From contig DAINSQ010000037.1 in the NCBI GenBank assembly GCA_036741235.1, forward strand, positions 1-33,129: a DNA stretch of 33,129 bases, written 5' to 3'. The position numbers were made by a program, and so were the translations under genes. Shown piece after piece: positions 1 through 8,473 of the stretch. The stretch comes from JABWBR01 sp036741235. GTDB lineage: Bacteria; Bacteroidota; Bacteroidia; Chitinophagales; Saprospiraceae. Position 1 is the stretch's first letter, and every line of letters starts with the position of its first letter. Below the pieces are notes generated by a model. It worked only from the letters and a program-made list of their open reading frames with translations, made no database searches and was not told the origin of the DNA.

Positions 1-3000
1 TTACTTAAAATGAATCCGCCTAATCAAAATAAATGGACTATTGTTTTTTATATTAATGGTCAATATAGTGCAATTGGACCTTCGCCTGATCAAGGTATTG
101 GATATGTAACCTTTGAAGACGAATTAGGGCAATTACATACATTGGAAGTTTCTTCGGAGGTGCAATCGGGCGACCCCATTGCTCCGCTTGGAAATTCATG
201 CGGTTTTTCGCCACATGCTCATTTGCAAGACATGACCATAGAGCCAACAAATGGTAACCCTCCGTGGAGCGATGAGTATGCGAAAAACCCTCTCCAGTAT
301 ATAGATTACGAGGTTTCAAACAATAGTATCAGGATGCTTCAGGAAAATGATCAAACTGAAGGTGTTACTTTAACCTACCCGGGGGCTTTGCCATCCACTT
401 TACAAGCCAGAGTTCAAATTGCAGCCCCCAATAATTCAGCAAAAAGATATAATACAGTAATAGATATTGAAGAAGTTGAATTTTTAATAAAAAAGGATTA
501 TGATAATAATTTTTCCCTTATTAAAGGATCTGGTAATAACAGAATAAAATATGGCGGAATAATAGGAACAGATGAATATCCTGAATACATTAATTTTTCT
601 GCAAATAATAACAATATTGGATCTTGGAATAAAACAGGAATGGAACCTTTTTCATATTTTGATCACCCTTGGGATGATTTTTATTGCAAAGACTTCATCA
701 CCCGCATCCACAAAGACGACCCGTTGGACGGCGCTACCACTCCTACGATGCTTTCCTATTGCCCCATGAGCACCCGCTATAACGACTGCCGCTACCACAT
801 CAAAGCCCGGGTAACCGATGTGCGCAACGGCTACACCGATTCGCCCGTGCAAAATGTGGTTATTGACAATTACAAGCCCTTTATCCGGGAGGTAAAAGCG
901 CAGATAGGTAGTCAAGTCATCTACCGCCGCACCTGGCAGTGCGACGACGGCGCCGCTTGTCAGGGAATGTACCTCGAACAAGGCGTGGTACAAGCCGACA
1001 TCGATCGCAACGATTTATTATCAAACGGAATGTGGGTAACCGTAACGGGCAGCGAACCGCTGCTGGGCCTTAAGCTCAATGTCAATTCACTTATTAACGT
1101 ACCTCATTATAGCCAAACCGAAGGGGGCCGGATATGGAATTTTTTCATAACGCCCAGTCAGATTCCCCCTCTGCTCACCGGACAGACCGTGGAGTTTGTC
1201 TGCCACAGCGCATACGACGCAGCCAATAACGCTATGATCGGCTTCGCCCCCTCGGATGCAGCCCTTGCTTGTCAAAAAATCCCAACCCGAAAGGACTCCA
1301 AAAGCTGGACGAACGACAAAAAACACGGCTCTGACAAACTGCACTTTTTTAATATCAACTGCGGCGCCAACAGGCGCTCCAGCCCGGAAGATGAACCTAC
1401 CCTAACCATCATTTCTACAGAAGAAGACTGCTTCGGAAACCAGATTACCTGGGAGTCCACCCCTGTTTCCTCGCCGGGCGCCACCGACGGCGCCATTACG
1501 CTTCATATCGACGGCGGCATTCCACCCTATGCGGTCGACTGGTCGAACGGCGCAAGCGGCCTCCAACTCAACCAGCTTGCCGCAGGTACTTATACCGCCA
1601 CTATCCGCGACGCCCTGTGCTGCACCAAAGACGTTGAAATCACGATCTGCGCCCCGTTTACTATGCCGGTGCCGGACATTGCCCCGCCCAGCGCTTGCGG
1701 CGCCGCCGACGGCATCATCTACTTCCGGGAAGGCCCCTCAGGCGGCACTCCCCCCTACGTGATGAACTGGAACAACGGCGCAAGCGGGGGCTCGCTCTCC
1801 GGCCTTGCAACAGGGCTATACATCGTGACGGTAACCGACAAAAATGGATGCAACAGTGTATATGAATACCCCATCCAGGCAACCGGCCAGCCTATTGTTA
1901 TTGCGGAAACACAACCTGCCTGCGCCGCTACGGCTAACGGTTACGCCATTGTGAACGCTTTTTCGCAAGGCGGCGGCCCATTCGATTTTTATTGGAGCAG
2001 CGGCCAGGTATACTACGATGTTTTCGAAACAGAACTATACCAGCTTCCTGCCGGCGCCTACTGTGTAACCGTTACCGACGATGTTTCAGGGTGCTCTTCT
2101 TCCATTTGTTTTAATATTGCCGGCGTCAGTGAGCAAACTGCTTTGGCTATTCAATCCATAACAGCGTATTCCTGTCCCGAAAACGCCACAGGCGAAATTC
2201 AATGGCAAATAACGGGAGGCGTGGCGCCTTACCAGGTTTCCTGGAATCAACCCGGCTTCAACGGCGTTTTTGCCGCAAACCTGGCCCCCGGCAATTATTG
2301 CGTAACGGTCACCGACTACTGCGGGTCATCGACAAACGACTGTGCGACCATTGAAACCGATTCCGAACTGGCATTTGATGTTTCCCCTTCATTGATTCAA
2401 TTCGCCTCCGGTTCTGACAACCATGACGGCAGTATCGCTCTCGATGTCAGACCTGGCGGAAATTATATCTTTCAATGGAACAATGGCGCTCACGGCAATA
2501 CCATAAGCAATCTTGCACCGGGACAATATACTGTAACGGTCACCGCTACACAAACGGGCTGCCAAATTGTACGTACCTATCAAGTAGGCGATTGCACTAC
2601 AGCCCAGGACTTTGACTTTATCGTCACAGGGCCGGTGCTGCCCTCCAACGGCGGTAACGTTATTTATCAGATACTGGTAAAAGAAGGCAACGGCGCATAT
2701 AGCGCTAATATTCCCGATCACTTTGCTGTATGGTGGGGCTCGCCCAGCGCTTCTCCGATAGAACAGGGCCCTATCATTTCACTCAACAGCAATTATACTG
2801 AAGATTGGGTGAACGCATTCGTAAGCAATGGCTGCGAACTAAAGGTCAAGGCCAAACCGATAATACGATGCGGGGGGGCATATAGTAATACCAACCTCGC
2901 TGACTTTTTCATCACACAGCAAGATGACCCTTGTGAAGGCTTTTTTGACGGTTCGATTTTGTTGAGCGTACCCCATCAAGCTAACCAGGCCGTCTCCATC

Positions 3001-5634
3001 CTTTTTAATGATACCTATGACATCGATCTGAACGGCGATTATGCACATATCGGCAACCTGGGGGCGGGCATTGATTATTCCCTCAAAATCACCATCGACG
3101 ACTGCGAATTCGATTTCAGTTTCAGGCTTTCCGCCCAGGCTATGGAGCAAGTTTTTGACCGGTACGAAAATGATATTTGTTATTACCGCGAAACTTGCGG
3201 CGATACAGGTTTTGGCGACGAAGAATTTCAAACGCCTGCATTTCTGAACTGGTTTGGTTCAACCGGAGGCGCCTTCTCTCAATGCCGAACGCCTTTGCTT
3301 TGTGAAGAATTAGAGGTCGGCCATAAAAATTTCAGCAAGCGCTGGGTAAAATCGGTAGAATACGAAAATACTTTACAGCAAGCCTTGATAATAGAGGATT
3401 CGCCCTACCCTTTTGACTACATTCAAAACTTGATGAACCAGTTTTCTTCGGCAGGCCAGGAATGCAGAAGAGTCAGGTATTGTAGAGGGAACTTAAGACT
3501 GGTGGGTAAAATGCCCTTGTCAATTAGCCCCGGCGGTAATGTTATTCCCGATCCATCAACAGGCTGTAGTTTGGTACAATGCAGTCCGCCCGCTTCAGAT
3601 TATTTCGTTTGCCCGCAAGATGCAGATATCTTTGGGGGAATCTCACCGCTATTCGACAATTGTTTTCCTCGTAGCGTTAACCTCTATGAGTTGTGGGTGA
3701 ATCTGAATTACCTGAATGAATATATTGACGGGTTTGCAGGAACATCTCTGGCAGATTTTGTTGCTACTAACGGACATCTGCCGGAAGCCAAATGTGCTAG
3801 CGTGGTTTTCTGTCTGCGGGATTTCAAGTTCTTATCCAGCAATATCGGCGTAATTAATTGCAATATACCCCTTTATTATTGCGGGAATTTTGTGGGCAAC
3901 TCGTGCAGCAGTATGCCTGTATATGGTGCTACAAATCAAATTACCGGGTACAGGGTATTGTGCGAAACAAATACCCAAACAGTTGGATGCCCCGATAATT
4001 CCACCTCCATGATTCCTGGGTTTATGCACTATAACTTATGCCCACCTCCGCTCCCTGATTTGCCTCCGGCAATTCTTTGTCCTGTGTTATTTCAAGACAA
4101 TATGACAAGTTCCCCGCTGCTAAAAACCATCATCGACCCCTATCAAAATGAAATTCTGGCAGGATTCGGATTAGCGCAAAGCGCGTCGGCAAATAACCCC
4201 AAAGGCCTGGTTGATACGGAAACCGGGCGCGTATTCGACAATTTTGATCCGCTTGACACACAAATCAAAAAAGAATCAATAGCGCACGCAACTCAATTTG
4301 TAGAAGACTGGGACAAAGAAATGGCGGTTTACGTCCAACGAATAGCTGAAAACCAGGAATATAAGCTCATCTGCGAGGATAGCGCGAATATATGGATTAA
4401 AGCGATTAAAGCCGCCGGTGATTTACAACTTTTGCATTTATCATCTACCCCCGATACAGATGAAATTATTGTCGGCGGCGTTTGTAGCGGTTTTTTGGCC
4501 TACGATGATCAATCTCTACGCGCCGCAGGCGATTATTCCGCTTTTTGTATTCGATTACAGCAAAACGGCGCAGTAACAAGTACTCAATTTATTGAGCACA
4601 TCAGCGCCGGCGGAACAACCTTATTCTCTGAAAATATCGATGGCCGGCTGCAGGTAGCCGCTAAATACCAGGGCAATTTGAACATGGGAGGAAATCCCGT
4701 TCAAATGGCTTCCTCAAATGGTTTTTTCAGCGCTTTATTCCAAAATGCGTCGCCTCCGGCGATCTCCGGCGATTACCCCTGCTCCGGCAATATTACTTTG
4801 CGGGATATATCCTTTTCAGCAGGTCAAAACAATGGAATTGCCCTGGCTTTTTATGGCGATGGTTCTATACAAATTGACGGACAAAACTTCAGCGCTGCCG
4901 GCAACAGGTTATTGTTAGCTTCCGTGAAACCTGGAAGCATACTAAATTGGCAAACAGATATAGCAGCCTCCAATCTGAATGACCAGAAATTAGACATCGC
5001 CTTCGGCGACAACGGTTTGTTGTTTACCGGGCTTACCTTCACTGGTTCTCTATCTGCGCTGGGTCATAATTTTCAAAGTGTCGGCGGGGAAGACATTGCA
5101 TTACTTGCTATTGATACGACTGGAGTGGTAACCTGGCAAGACCATATCGGCACCACGGGTAGCGAAAATATTTCGGAGATGTTGTATGATCACGAACTAA
5201 TTTACTTTGGAGGAGAATTTTCCGGTGAAATCGGGGATAGGGAAATCGGCGATTATATCTTTTCGAACCTGGTTGCCGCTAATACCCGAGCCTATATTTC
5301 ATCAACTTCAATGGCTTCGCAAGGTCAGGCACAAGCGCTCATAAGCCAAAATAAAGAGGGTACGGAAGCTCTTCACGCTCTCGAAAAAAATCAAAGCGGC
5401 ATCTCCATCTATCCTAACCCGGTAAGCGGTCTTCTGACTATCCGCGTTGTGAATTGGCAGGCGAATCAACTTAGTATCCGCGACATGCTGGGACGACTTG
5501 TTTTTCAGGAAATGAACGACACCTCCGGCAATTGGCATATTGACTTTAGCTTAATGCCTAGTGGAATGTATGGCGTAACTGTTTATGATCACGGTAGCAA
5601 GATGCTGTATAACAGGATAATTGTGAGGAAATAA
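1..5634 (+). CDS. Large T9SS-secreted modular protein, 5' end outside window
   Basis: The frame is open to the window edge. The first ATG is at 10, but the gene probably starts upstream, because residues 51-75 look like the end of a peptidase M23 (LytM-like) domain whose beginning is missing: GDPIAPLGNSCG followed by SPHAHLQ, resembling the family's GNTG...GPHLHF ending. At least 1,874 residues remain. Five SprB-type repeats span about residues 471-861 (pattern GGxPPYxxxWxNG, then LxxGxYTVTVTD). About residues 1478-1774 hold propeller-like repeats (GFFSALF, IALAFY, IALLAID blocks). Residues 1798-1874 form a T9SS type A sorting domain beginning ISIYPNPVSG and ending IIVRK. The inferred product is a cell-surface or secreted adhesin-like protein exported by SprA/PorU machinery. 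Whether the M23-like part is catalytic cannot be judged. Base composition switches sharply near 665-690. Confidence 0.85.
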   Translation, partial: LLKMNPPNQNKWTIVFYINGQYSAIGPSPDQGIGYVTFEDELGQLHTLEVSSEVQSGDPIAPLGNSCGFSPHAHLQDMTIEPTNGNPPWSDEYAKNPLQYIDYEVSNNSIRMLQENDQTEGVTLTYPGALPSTLQARVQIAAPNNSAKRYNTVIDIEEVEFLIKKDYDNNFSLIKGSGNNRIKYGGIIGTDEYPEYINFSANNNNIGSWNKTGMEPFSYFDHPWDDFYCKDFITRIHKDDPLDGATTPTMLSYCPMSTRYNDCRYHIKARVTDVRNGYTDSPVQNVVIDNYKPFIREVKAQIGSQVIYRRTWQCDDGAACQGMYLEQGVVQADIDRNDLLSNGMWVTVTGSEPLLGLKLNVNSLINVPHYSQTEGGRIWNFFITPSQIPPLLTGQTVEFVCHSAYDAANNAMIGFAPSDAALACQKIPTRKDSKSWTNDKKHGSDKLHFFNINCGANRRSSPEDEPTLTIISTEEDCFGNQITWESTPVSSPGATDGAITLHIDGGIPPYAVDWSNGASGLQLNQLAAGTYTATIRDALCCTKDVEITICAPFTMPVPDIAPPSACGAADGIIYFREGPSGGTPPYVMNWNNGASGGSLSGLATGLYIVTVTDKNGCNSVYEYPIQATGQPIVIAETQPACAATANGYAIVNAFSQGGGPFDFYWSSGQVYYDVFETELYQLPAGAYCVTVTDDVSGCSSSICFNIAGVSEQTALAIQSITAYSCPENATGEIQWQITGGVAPYQVSWNQPGFNGVFAANLAPGNYCVTVTDYCGSSTNDCATIETDSELAFDVSPSLIQFASGSDNHDGSIALDVRPGGNYIFQWNNGAHGNTISNLAPGQYTVTVTATQTGCQIVRTYQVGDCTTAQDFDFIVTGPVLPSNGGNVIYQILVKEGNGAYSANIPDHFAVWWGSPSASPIEQGPIISLNSNYTEDWVNAFVSNGCELKVKAKPIIRCGGAYSNTNLADFFITQQDDPCEGFFDGSILLSVPHQANQAVSILFNDTYDIDLNGDYAHIGNLGAGIDYSLKITIDDCEFDFSFRLSAQAMEQVFDRYENDICYYRETCGDTGFGDEEFQTPAFLNWFGSTGGAFSQCRTPLLCEELEVGHKNFSKRWVKSVEYENTLQQALIIEDSPYPFDYIQNLMNQFSSAGQECRRVRYCRGNLRLVGKMPLSISPGGNVIPDPSTGCSLVQCSPPASDYFVCPQDADIFGGISPLFDNCFPRSVNLYELWVNLNYLNEYIDGFAGTSLADFVATNGHLPEAKCASVVFCLRDFKFLSSNIGVINCNIPLYYCGNFVGNSCSSMPVYGATNQITGYRVLCETNTQTVGCPDNSTSMIPGFMHYNLCPPPLPDLPPAILCPVLFQDNMTSSPLLKTIIDPYQNEILAGFGLAQSASANNPKGLVDTETGRVFDNFDPLDTQIKKESIAHATQFVEDWDKEMAVYVQRIAENQEYKLICEDSANIWIKAIKAAGDLQLLHLSSTPDTDEIIVGGVCSGFLAYDDQSLRAAGDYSAFCIRLQQNGAVTSTQFIEHISAGGTTLFSENIDGRLQVAAKYQGNLNMGGNPVQMASSNGFFSALFQNASPPAISGDYPCSGNITLRDISFSAGQNNGIALAFYGDGSIQIDGQNFSAAGNRLLLASVKPGSILNWQTDIAASNLNDQKLDIAFGDNGLLFTGLTFTGSLSALGHNFQSVGGEDIALLAIDTTGVVTWQDHIGTTGSENISEMLYDHELIYFGGEFSGEIGDREIGDYIFSNLVAANTRAYISSTSMASQGQAQALISQNKEGTEALHALEKNQSGISIYPNPVSGLLTIRVVNWQANQLSIRDMLGRLVFQEMNDTSGNWHIDFSLMPSGMYGVTVYDHGSKMLYNRIIVRK
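1420..2590 (+). repeat. Five tandem SprB-type protein repeats
   Basis: Five consecutive units of about 75-80 residues are encoded here. Each has a variant of G-G-x-P-P-Y, a W-x-N/S-G turn, an L-x-x-G-x-Y strand and a VTVTD ending, often followed by GC. Units 1 and 2 carry the clearest WSNGASG or WNNGASG turn. The repeats are divergent at DNA level, so they are old duplications. This family is found in Bacteroidota adhesins such as the gliding protein SprB. The exact unit borders are my estimate. Confidence 0.8.
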
Positions 5635-5696
5635 ATATACCCATTTCAACTATTTGCCTGTTATTAAACATTTTACGAGGCGCCATTATTTCGTTG

Positions 5697-5737
5697 AATC
5701 CCGGTCACAAAGTGGCTGGGATTTTTTATTTTTGTTT
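5697..5737 (+). terminator. Intrinsic terminator after the T9SS protein gene
   Basis: A 12-bp hairpin with two G-T wobbles pairs 5697-5708 with 5712-5723 around an AAA loop. Its outer stem is AATCCC/GGGATT. It runs straight into a T-rich tract (TTTTTTATTTTTGTTTT). It lies 63 bases after the stop codon, in the right orientation to end the upstream transcript. Confidence 0.85.
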
Positions 5738-5759
5738 TAAAAACAAAAACATTTTTTGT

Positions 5760-5767
5760 TAGATTTG
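5760..5767 (+). promoter_or_regulatory. Bacteroidota -7 promoter box (TAGATTTG)
   Basis: TAGATTTG matches the TAnnTTTG consensus of Bacteroidota primary sigma promoters. It sits 21 bases before the ATG at 5789, which would give a leader of about 15 bases. No good -33 TTTG is present at 18-21 bases; the nearest, at 5731-5734, is 25 bases away. The box supports 5789 rather than an earlier start for the radical SAM gene. Confidence 0.5.
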
Positions 5768-5788
5768 CATTTCATCGATCTAACTGCT

Positions 5789-6334
5789 ATGCCCAAATTA
5801 GAAAACCAGCAAGACAAGCCGTATTTGCACGGGCGAGGCGCCCAGATCAACACGGCCAACCCCTACCACAAAAAAATCTACGACGAACAACCCATCGATT
5901 GGTCGCAGGCGGAAGAAGAACACCCCCAAATCCCTACACAATACATCGACGTACACCCCAAAACCATCATCAACGAAGTCACCAGCCCCGATATCCCGCT
6001 CCCCTACTCCATGAACCCCTACCAGGGTTGCGAACACGGCTGCGTGTATTGCTATGCGCGCAATACGCACCCTTATTGGGGATATAGCGCCGGATTGGAC
6101 TTTGAACAAAAAATATTGGTAAAACGCAATTCGGCGGCCCTGCTCGAGGAAAAATTCCGCTCACCACGCTGGAAAGCCGCCCCTGTCATGCTGGCCGGCA
6201 ATTTAGTACTTGCCTGGATTTTTATGATTGAACCGATATATTTTTCATTTTGTCAATTCAGTTGTCATATCCCTATAATCCTGTCCGCTTCCCTGATTCC
6301 GCTTAAATACGCCCCGTGCGCCGTGGAAAAATAA
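5789..6334 (+). pseudogene. Truncated radical SAM protein (PA0069/Rv2578c family, SPL-like)
   Basis: Residues 1-138 match the N-terminal part of the PA0069-type radical SAM family: GRGAQINTANPYHK near the start, then NPYQGCEHGCVYCYAR carrying the CxxxCxxC iron-sulfur motif (C81, C85, C88), then APVMLAGN at 131-138. In intact members this is followed by a TDCYQP-type sequence and about 200 more residues of the barrel. Here the similarity stops at base 6202, and the frame continues with 43 unrelated hydrophobic residues to a stop at 6332-6334, overlapping the 3' end of the convergent amine oxidase gene. The product could not form a full SAM barrel, so it is most likely a broken gene. A misassembly at about 6202 is the alternative. 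Confidence 0.75.
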
Positions 6335-7614
6335 TCGATCTCGGTATGCTCGCCGGCAAAAAATATTTTGTCGTTAACTGCCGCCGCCAGGTCATCAAAA
6401 TGCCTCATCTCCGTACCTACGGCCGGATAGGAATATGCCCCGAATGAGTTTTCATTGCCGTCCCATCTGGTTCGCAACATATTGGTGGGATTGGGAATGT
6501 TGGCGCCGTATATATCCCTCAAATGCGCCATGATGGCCTCAGTCACCTGTCCGTCGGTCATGGTTTCCGTTTGCCGGCCGTAATCGGCATATGCAAAAGT
6601 CATCAACGCATTAACGGAGGGATGGAATAGCTTTACATTTACAAAGTAATTAAATTTGTCCCTGGCCTCAGGCGTGTAGGAGATGTATTGCACCTCGTCC
6701 CAAAACGCGGTGTCCCAGGTCAATAAGAATTTGTTCACGCAGTTCATGCCCACGCGTTCGATAGCCTGTTGTTTGGCTGCGGGCAAAGCAGGCGTAAATT
6801 CAATCCTGTTTTTCTTCAAAACGCCCAGTGGAACGGTGACGATTACATAGTCGGCCTCGCTGATATCGCCGTTGTGCGTTACTTTGACTTTGTCGCCCGA
6901 GTAATCTACCCGGCTTACCCGCCGGTTGAGTTGAATGTCTAAACCCTGGGCCAGATAGTTGGGAATGGTGTCGTATCCGTTGGTGGCAATTTTTTCAATA
7001 CCCCCAAATTCTTCGCCTTCGTTGTATAGCAATGACGACAATCGGTCCAAATCGCCCAGGTCGAAAGTAACAAAAGAAGATAAAAAGAACTTCCAAAGGC
7101 GGTCGCCGGCATATTGGGGGTAGTTGGCGTTAAATACTTGCTCAAAACTTTGCGCTGCGCTGCCATTGTTCATCAGGGTTTCCAGGATTTCGAAAAATTC
7201 GTCCTCCGCATCCCCATAAAGGGCGTCACCGCGCAGTATTCCGCCGATGTCGTATGATTTGATGCTTTCATCTGCGGTGTGGAAAGTGGCCATGCCGGCT
7301 TTTTCCGCAAGCCCCGTTATCGGGTTGCCGTTGATGCCGTGTATCCAGCTCGCCCCTTCGTCAAAGGCGATGCCCAGCGTCCTGTCGCTGCGCAAACGCC
7401 CGCCCACCTTGTCCTGGGCTTCCAATACGGTTACCGAAAAACCTTTTTCTTTGAGCTTTTTGGCTGCCGCAAGCCCCGAAATCCCCGCCCCGACTATTAT
7501 AACGGATTTGTCTATCGGCGTTTCTTCTTTACCGCACGAAACCAATACCGACGGCGCTGCCATTATCAGGGCTGCACGCCGTACGGTCTCTTTGAGAAAT
7601 GAGCGCCTTTTCAT
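6265..7614 (-). CDS. Flavin-containing amine oxidase (monoamine/polyamine oxidase-like), exported
   Basis: This is a predicted FAD-dependent oxidase of amines (amine oxidase family, PF01593-type). The N-terminus MKRRSFLKETVRR resembles a twin-arginine signal (RRxFLK), followed by a hydrophobic stretch and a lipobox-like LVSC (residues 24-27), so an exported and possibly lipid-anchored enzyme is likely. The Rossmann FAD motif is IIVGAGISGLAAA (G42, G44, G47) with E65 after the second strand (VLEAQ) and GGRLRS behind it. The substrate-cavity motif GASWIHG follows, and the FAD-binding C-terminus reads FAGEHTEIDYFSTAHGAYLSG. The length of 449 residues is normal. It follows the lipoprotein gene by about 56 bases on the same strand. 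The substrate is not predictable. Confidence 0.88.
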   Translation of the reverse strand: MKRRSFLKETVRRAALIMAAPSVLVSCGKEETPIDKSVIIVGAGISGLAAAKKLKEKGFSVTVLEAQDKVGGRLRSDRTLGIAFDEGASWIHGINGNPITGLAEKAGMATFHTADESIKSYDIGGILRGDALYGDAEDEFFEILETLMNNGSAAQSFEQVFNANYPQYAGDRLWKFFLSSFVTFDLGDLDRLSSLLYNEGEEFGGIEKIATNGYDTIPNYLAQGLDIQLNRRVSRVDYSGDKVKVTHNGDISEADYVIVTVPLGVLKKNRIEFTPALPAAKQQAIERVGMNCVNKFLLTWDTAFWDEVQYISYTPEARDKFNYFVNVKLFHPSVNALMTFAYADYGRQTETMTDGQVTEAIMAHLRDIYGANIPNPTNMLRTRWDGNENSFGAYSYPAVGTEMRHFDDLAAAVNDKIFFAGEHTEIDYFSTAHGAYLSGIREADRIIGI

Positions 7615-7670
7615 ATGCTAATTGCTTATGCGACAGGTTTTTTCCAAATGATTATGGTTTTAATCAGGGA

Positions 7671-8360
7671 TTATTTGATCTTGATAATCTGACCCCGCTT
7701 GTCGACGCCGTAGATTGCTTTCGTTACACTGACCCTGTCGTCGGCTTTATCCAGATTACTGGTGTTGAAATATTCGGTTTTGGTAATTTCAAATTGATGG
7801 TTGTTCAACAGGAGGCATTCCGTTTTCCATTCGTAGCCTTCGCTCAAATATTCCTGGCACAAAGTCAATTTTTCAATATTATTGTAATTGTTATCAATAG
7901 CAATTAAATCGATGGAATTGCCGTAATGCGATTCCATCGATTTATTGTAAAATAGAAACAGCTTAAATTGATCGGAATACGTCAGGTTGGCAAAATAATC
8001 GGTGATGCCCAGCAGTTCAGCTTGCGCTTTTGTTACAGGGTTGCCGACCGTTGCGTATTTGGCGATGGTATCCAGTGTGATTTTTTTTATGCCGGAATGC
8101 TTGAATTTTGCTAGTTCAAAACCATGCAAAGCCTTGAATGTATCAATAGGAGTGGGGTGTACCCTTTCCATCATTTCGTCAACTATACTATGCACGGTTG
8201 AATCAGCATAACCAGCGCCGCTAACCTGGGCTTCTTTCCGGCTTGTGGTGTCACTGTTGCTGCTTTGAAGGGCCTCCGGTTTTCCCGATCCGTTGCACCC
8301 AATACAGCAATAGATGACGATTAATAAGGCCGCTAACTCAATGAAATGCTTCTTTTTCAT
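7671..8360 (-). CDS. Putative lipoprotein of unknown function
   Basis: I do not recognise the family. From the ATG at 8360 the protein has a classic lipoprotein signal: MKKKHF, a hydrophobic core, and a lipobox CIGC with the acylated cysteine at residue 22. A Ser/Thr-rich linker follows. The first in-frame ATG, at 8387, would add nine residues before the signal and is less likely. The mature part (about 205 residues) is mixed alpha/beta without obvious repeats or catalytic motifs. The C-terminal region (TECLLLNNHQFEITKTEYFN, then AIYGVDKRGQIIKIK) suggests a beta-rich fold. Its location, outer or inner membrane, is open. Confidence 0.75.
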   Translation of the reverse strand: MKKKHFIELAALLIVIYCCIGCNGSGKPEALQSSNSDTTSRKEAQVSGAGYADSTVHSIVDEMMERVHPTPIDTFKALHGFELAKFKHSGIKKITLDTIAKYATVGNPVTKAQAELLGITDYFANLTYSDQFKLFLFYNKSMESHYGNSIDLIAIDNNYNNIEKLTLCQEYLSEGYEWKTECLLLNNHQFEITKTEYFNTSNLDKADDRVSVTKAIYGVDKRGQIIKIK

Positions 8361-8436
8361 TTGATCGTTTTTGATGAAAAAATACATACGCTATTGCCCT
8401 GTCTCGCCTTCAACTCCGCTCAACGATCGGCAAAGA

Positions 8437-8457
8437 TCGCCCCCTCGCCCCCTCGCC
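8437..8457. repeat. C-rich octamer repeat, 2.6 copies of TCGCCCCC
   Basis: TCGCCCCC occurs twice, followed by TCGCC and then AAGTCC, just beyond the 3' end of the GH65 gene. A related repeat (TCACCCCC) sits at the other end of the same gene at 10556-10584, next to the same TCGCCAAGTC decamer. A small hairpin (CGATC/GATCG, 8424-8439) adjoins it. Confidence 0.7.
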
Positions 8458-8473
8458 AAGTCCAATAGTCCTC

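Noticed and set aside
6203..6331. The 43-residue hydrophobic tail of the truncated radical SAM frame as a real membrane segment
   Set aside because: Part of it is antisense to the amine oxidase 3' end, so the frame is simply open by chance beyond the breakpoint.
8431..8438. Minus-strand promoter box GATCTTTG for the lipoprotein gene
   Set aside because: One mismatch to TAnnTTTG and no -33 element at proper distance; it lies in the C-rich repeat and could be chance.
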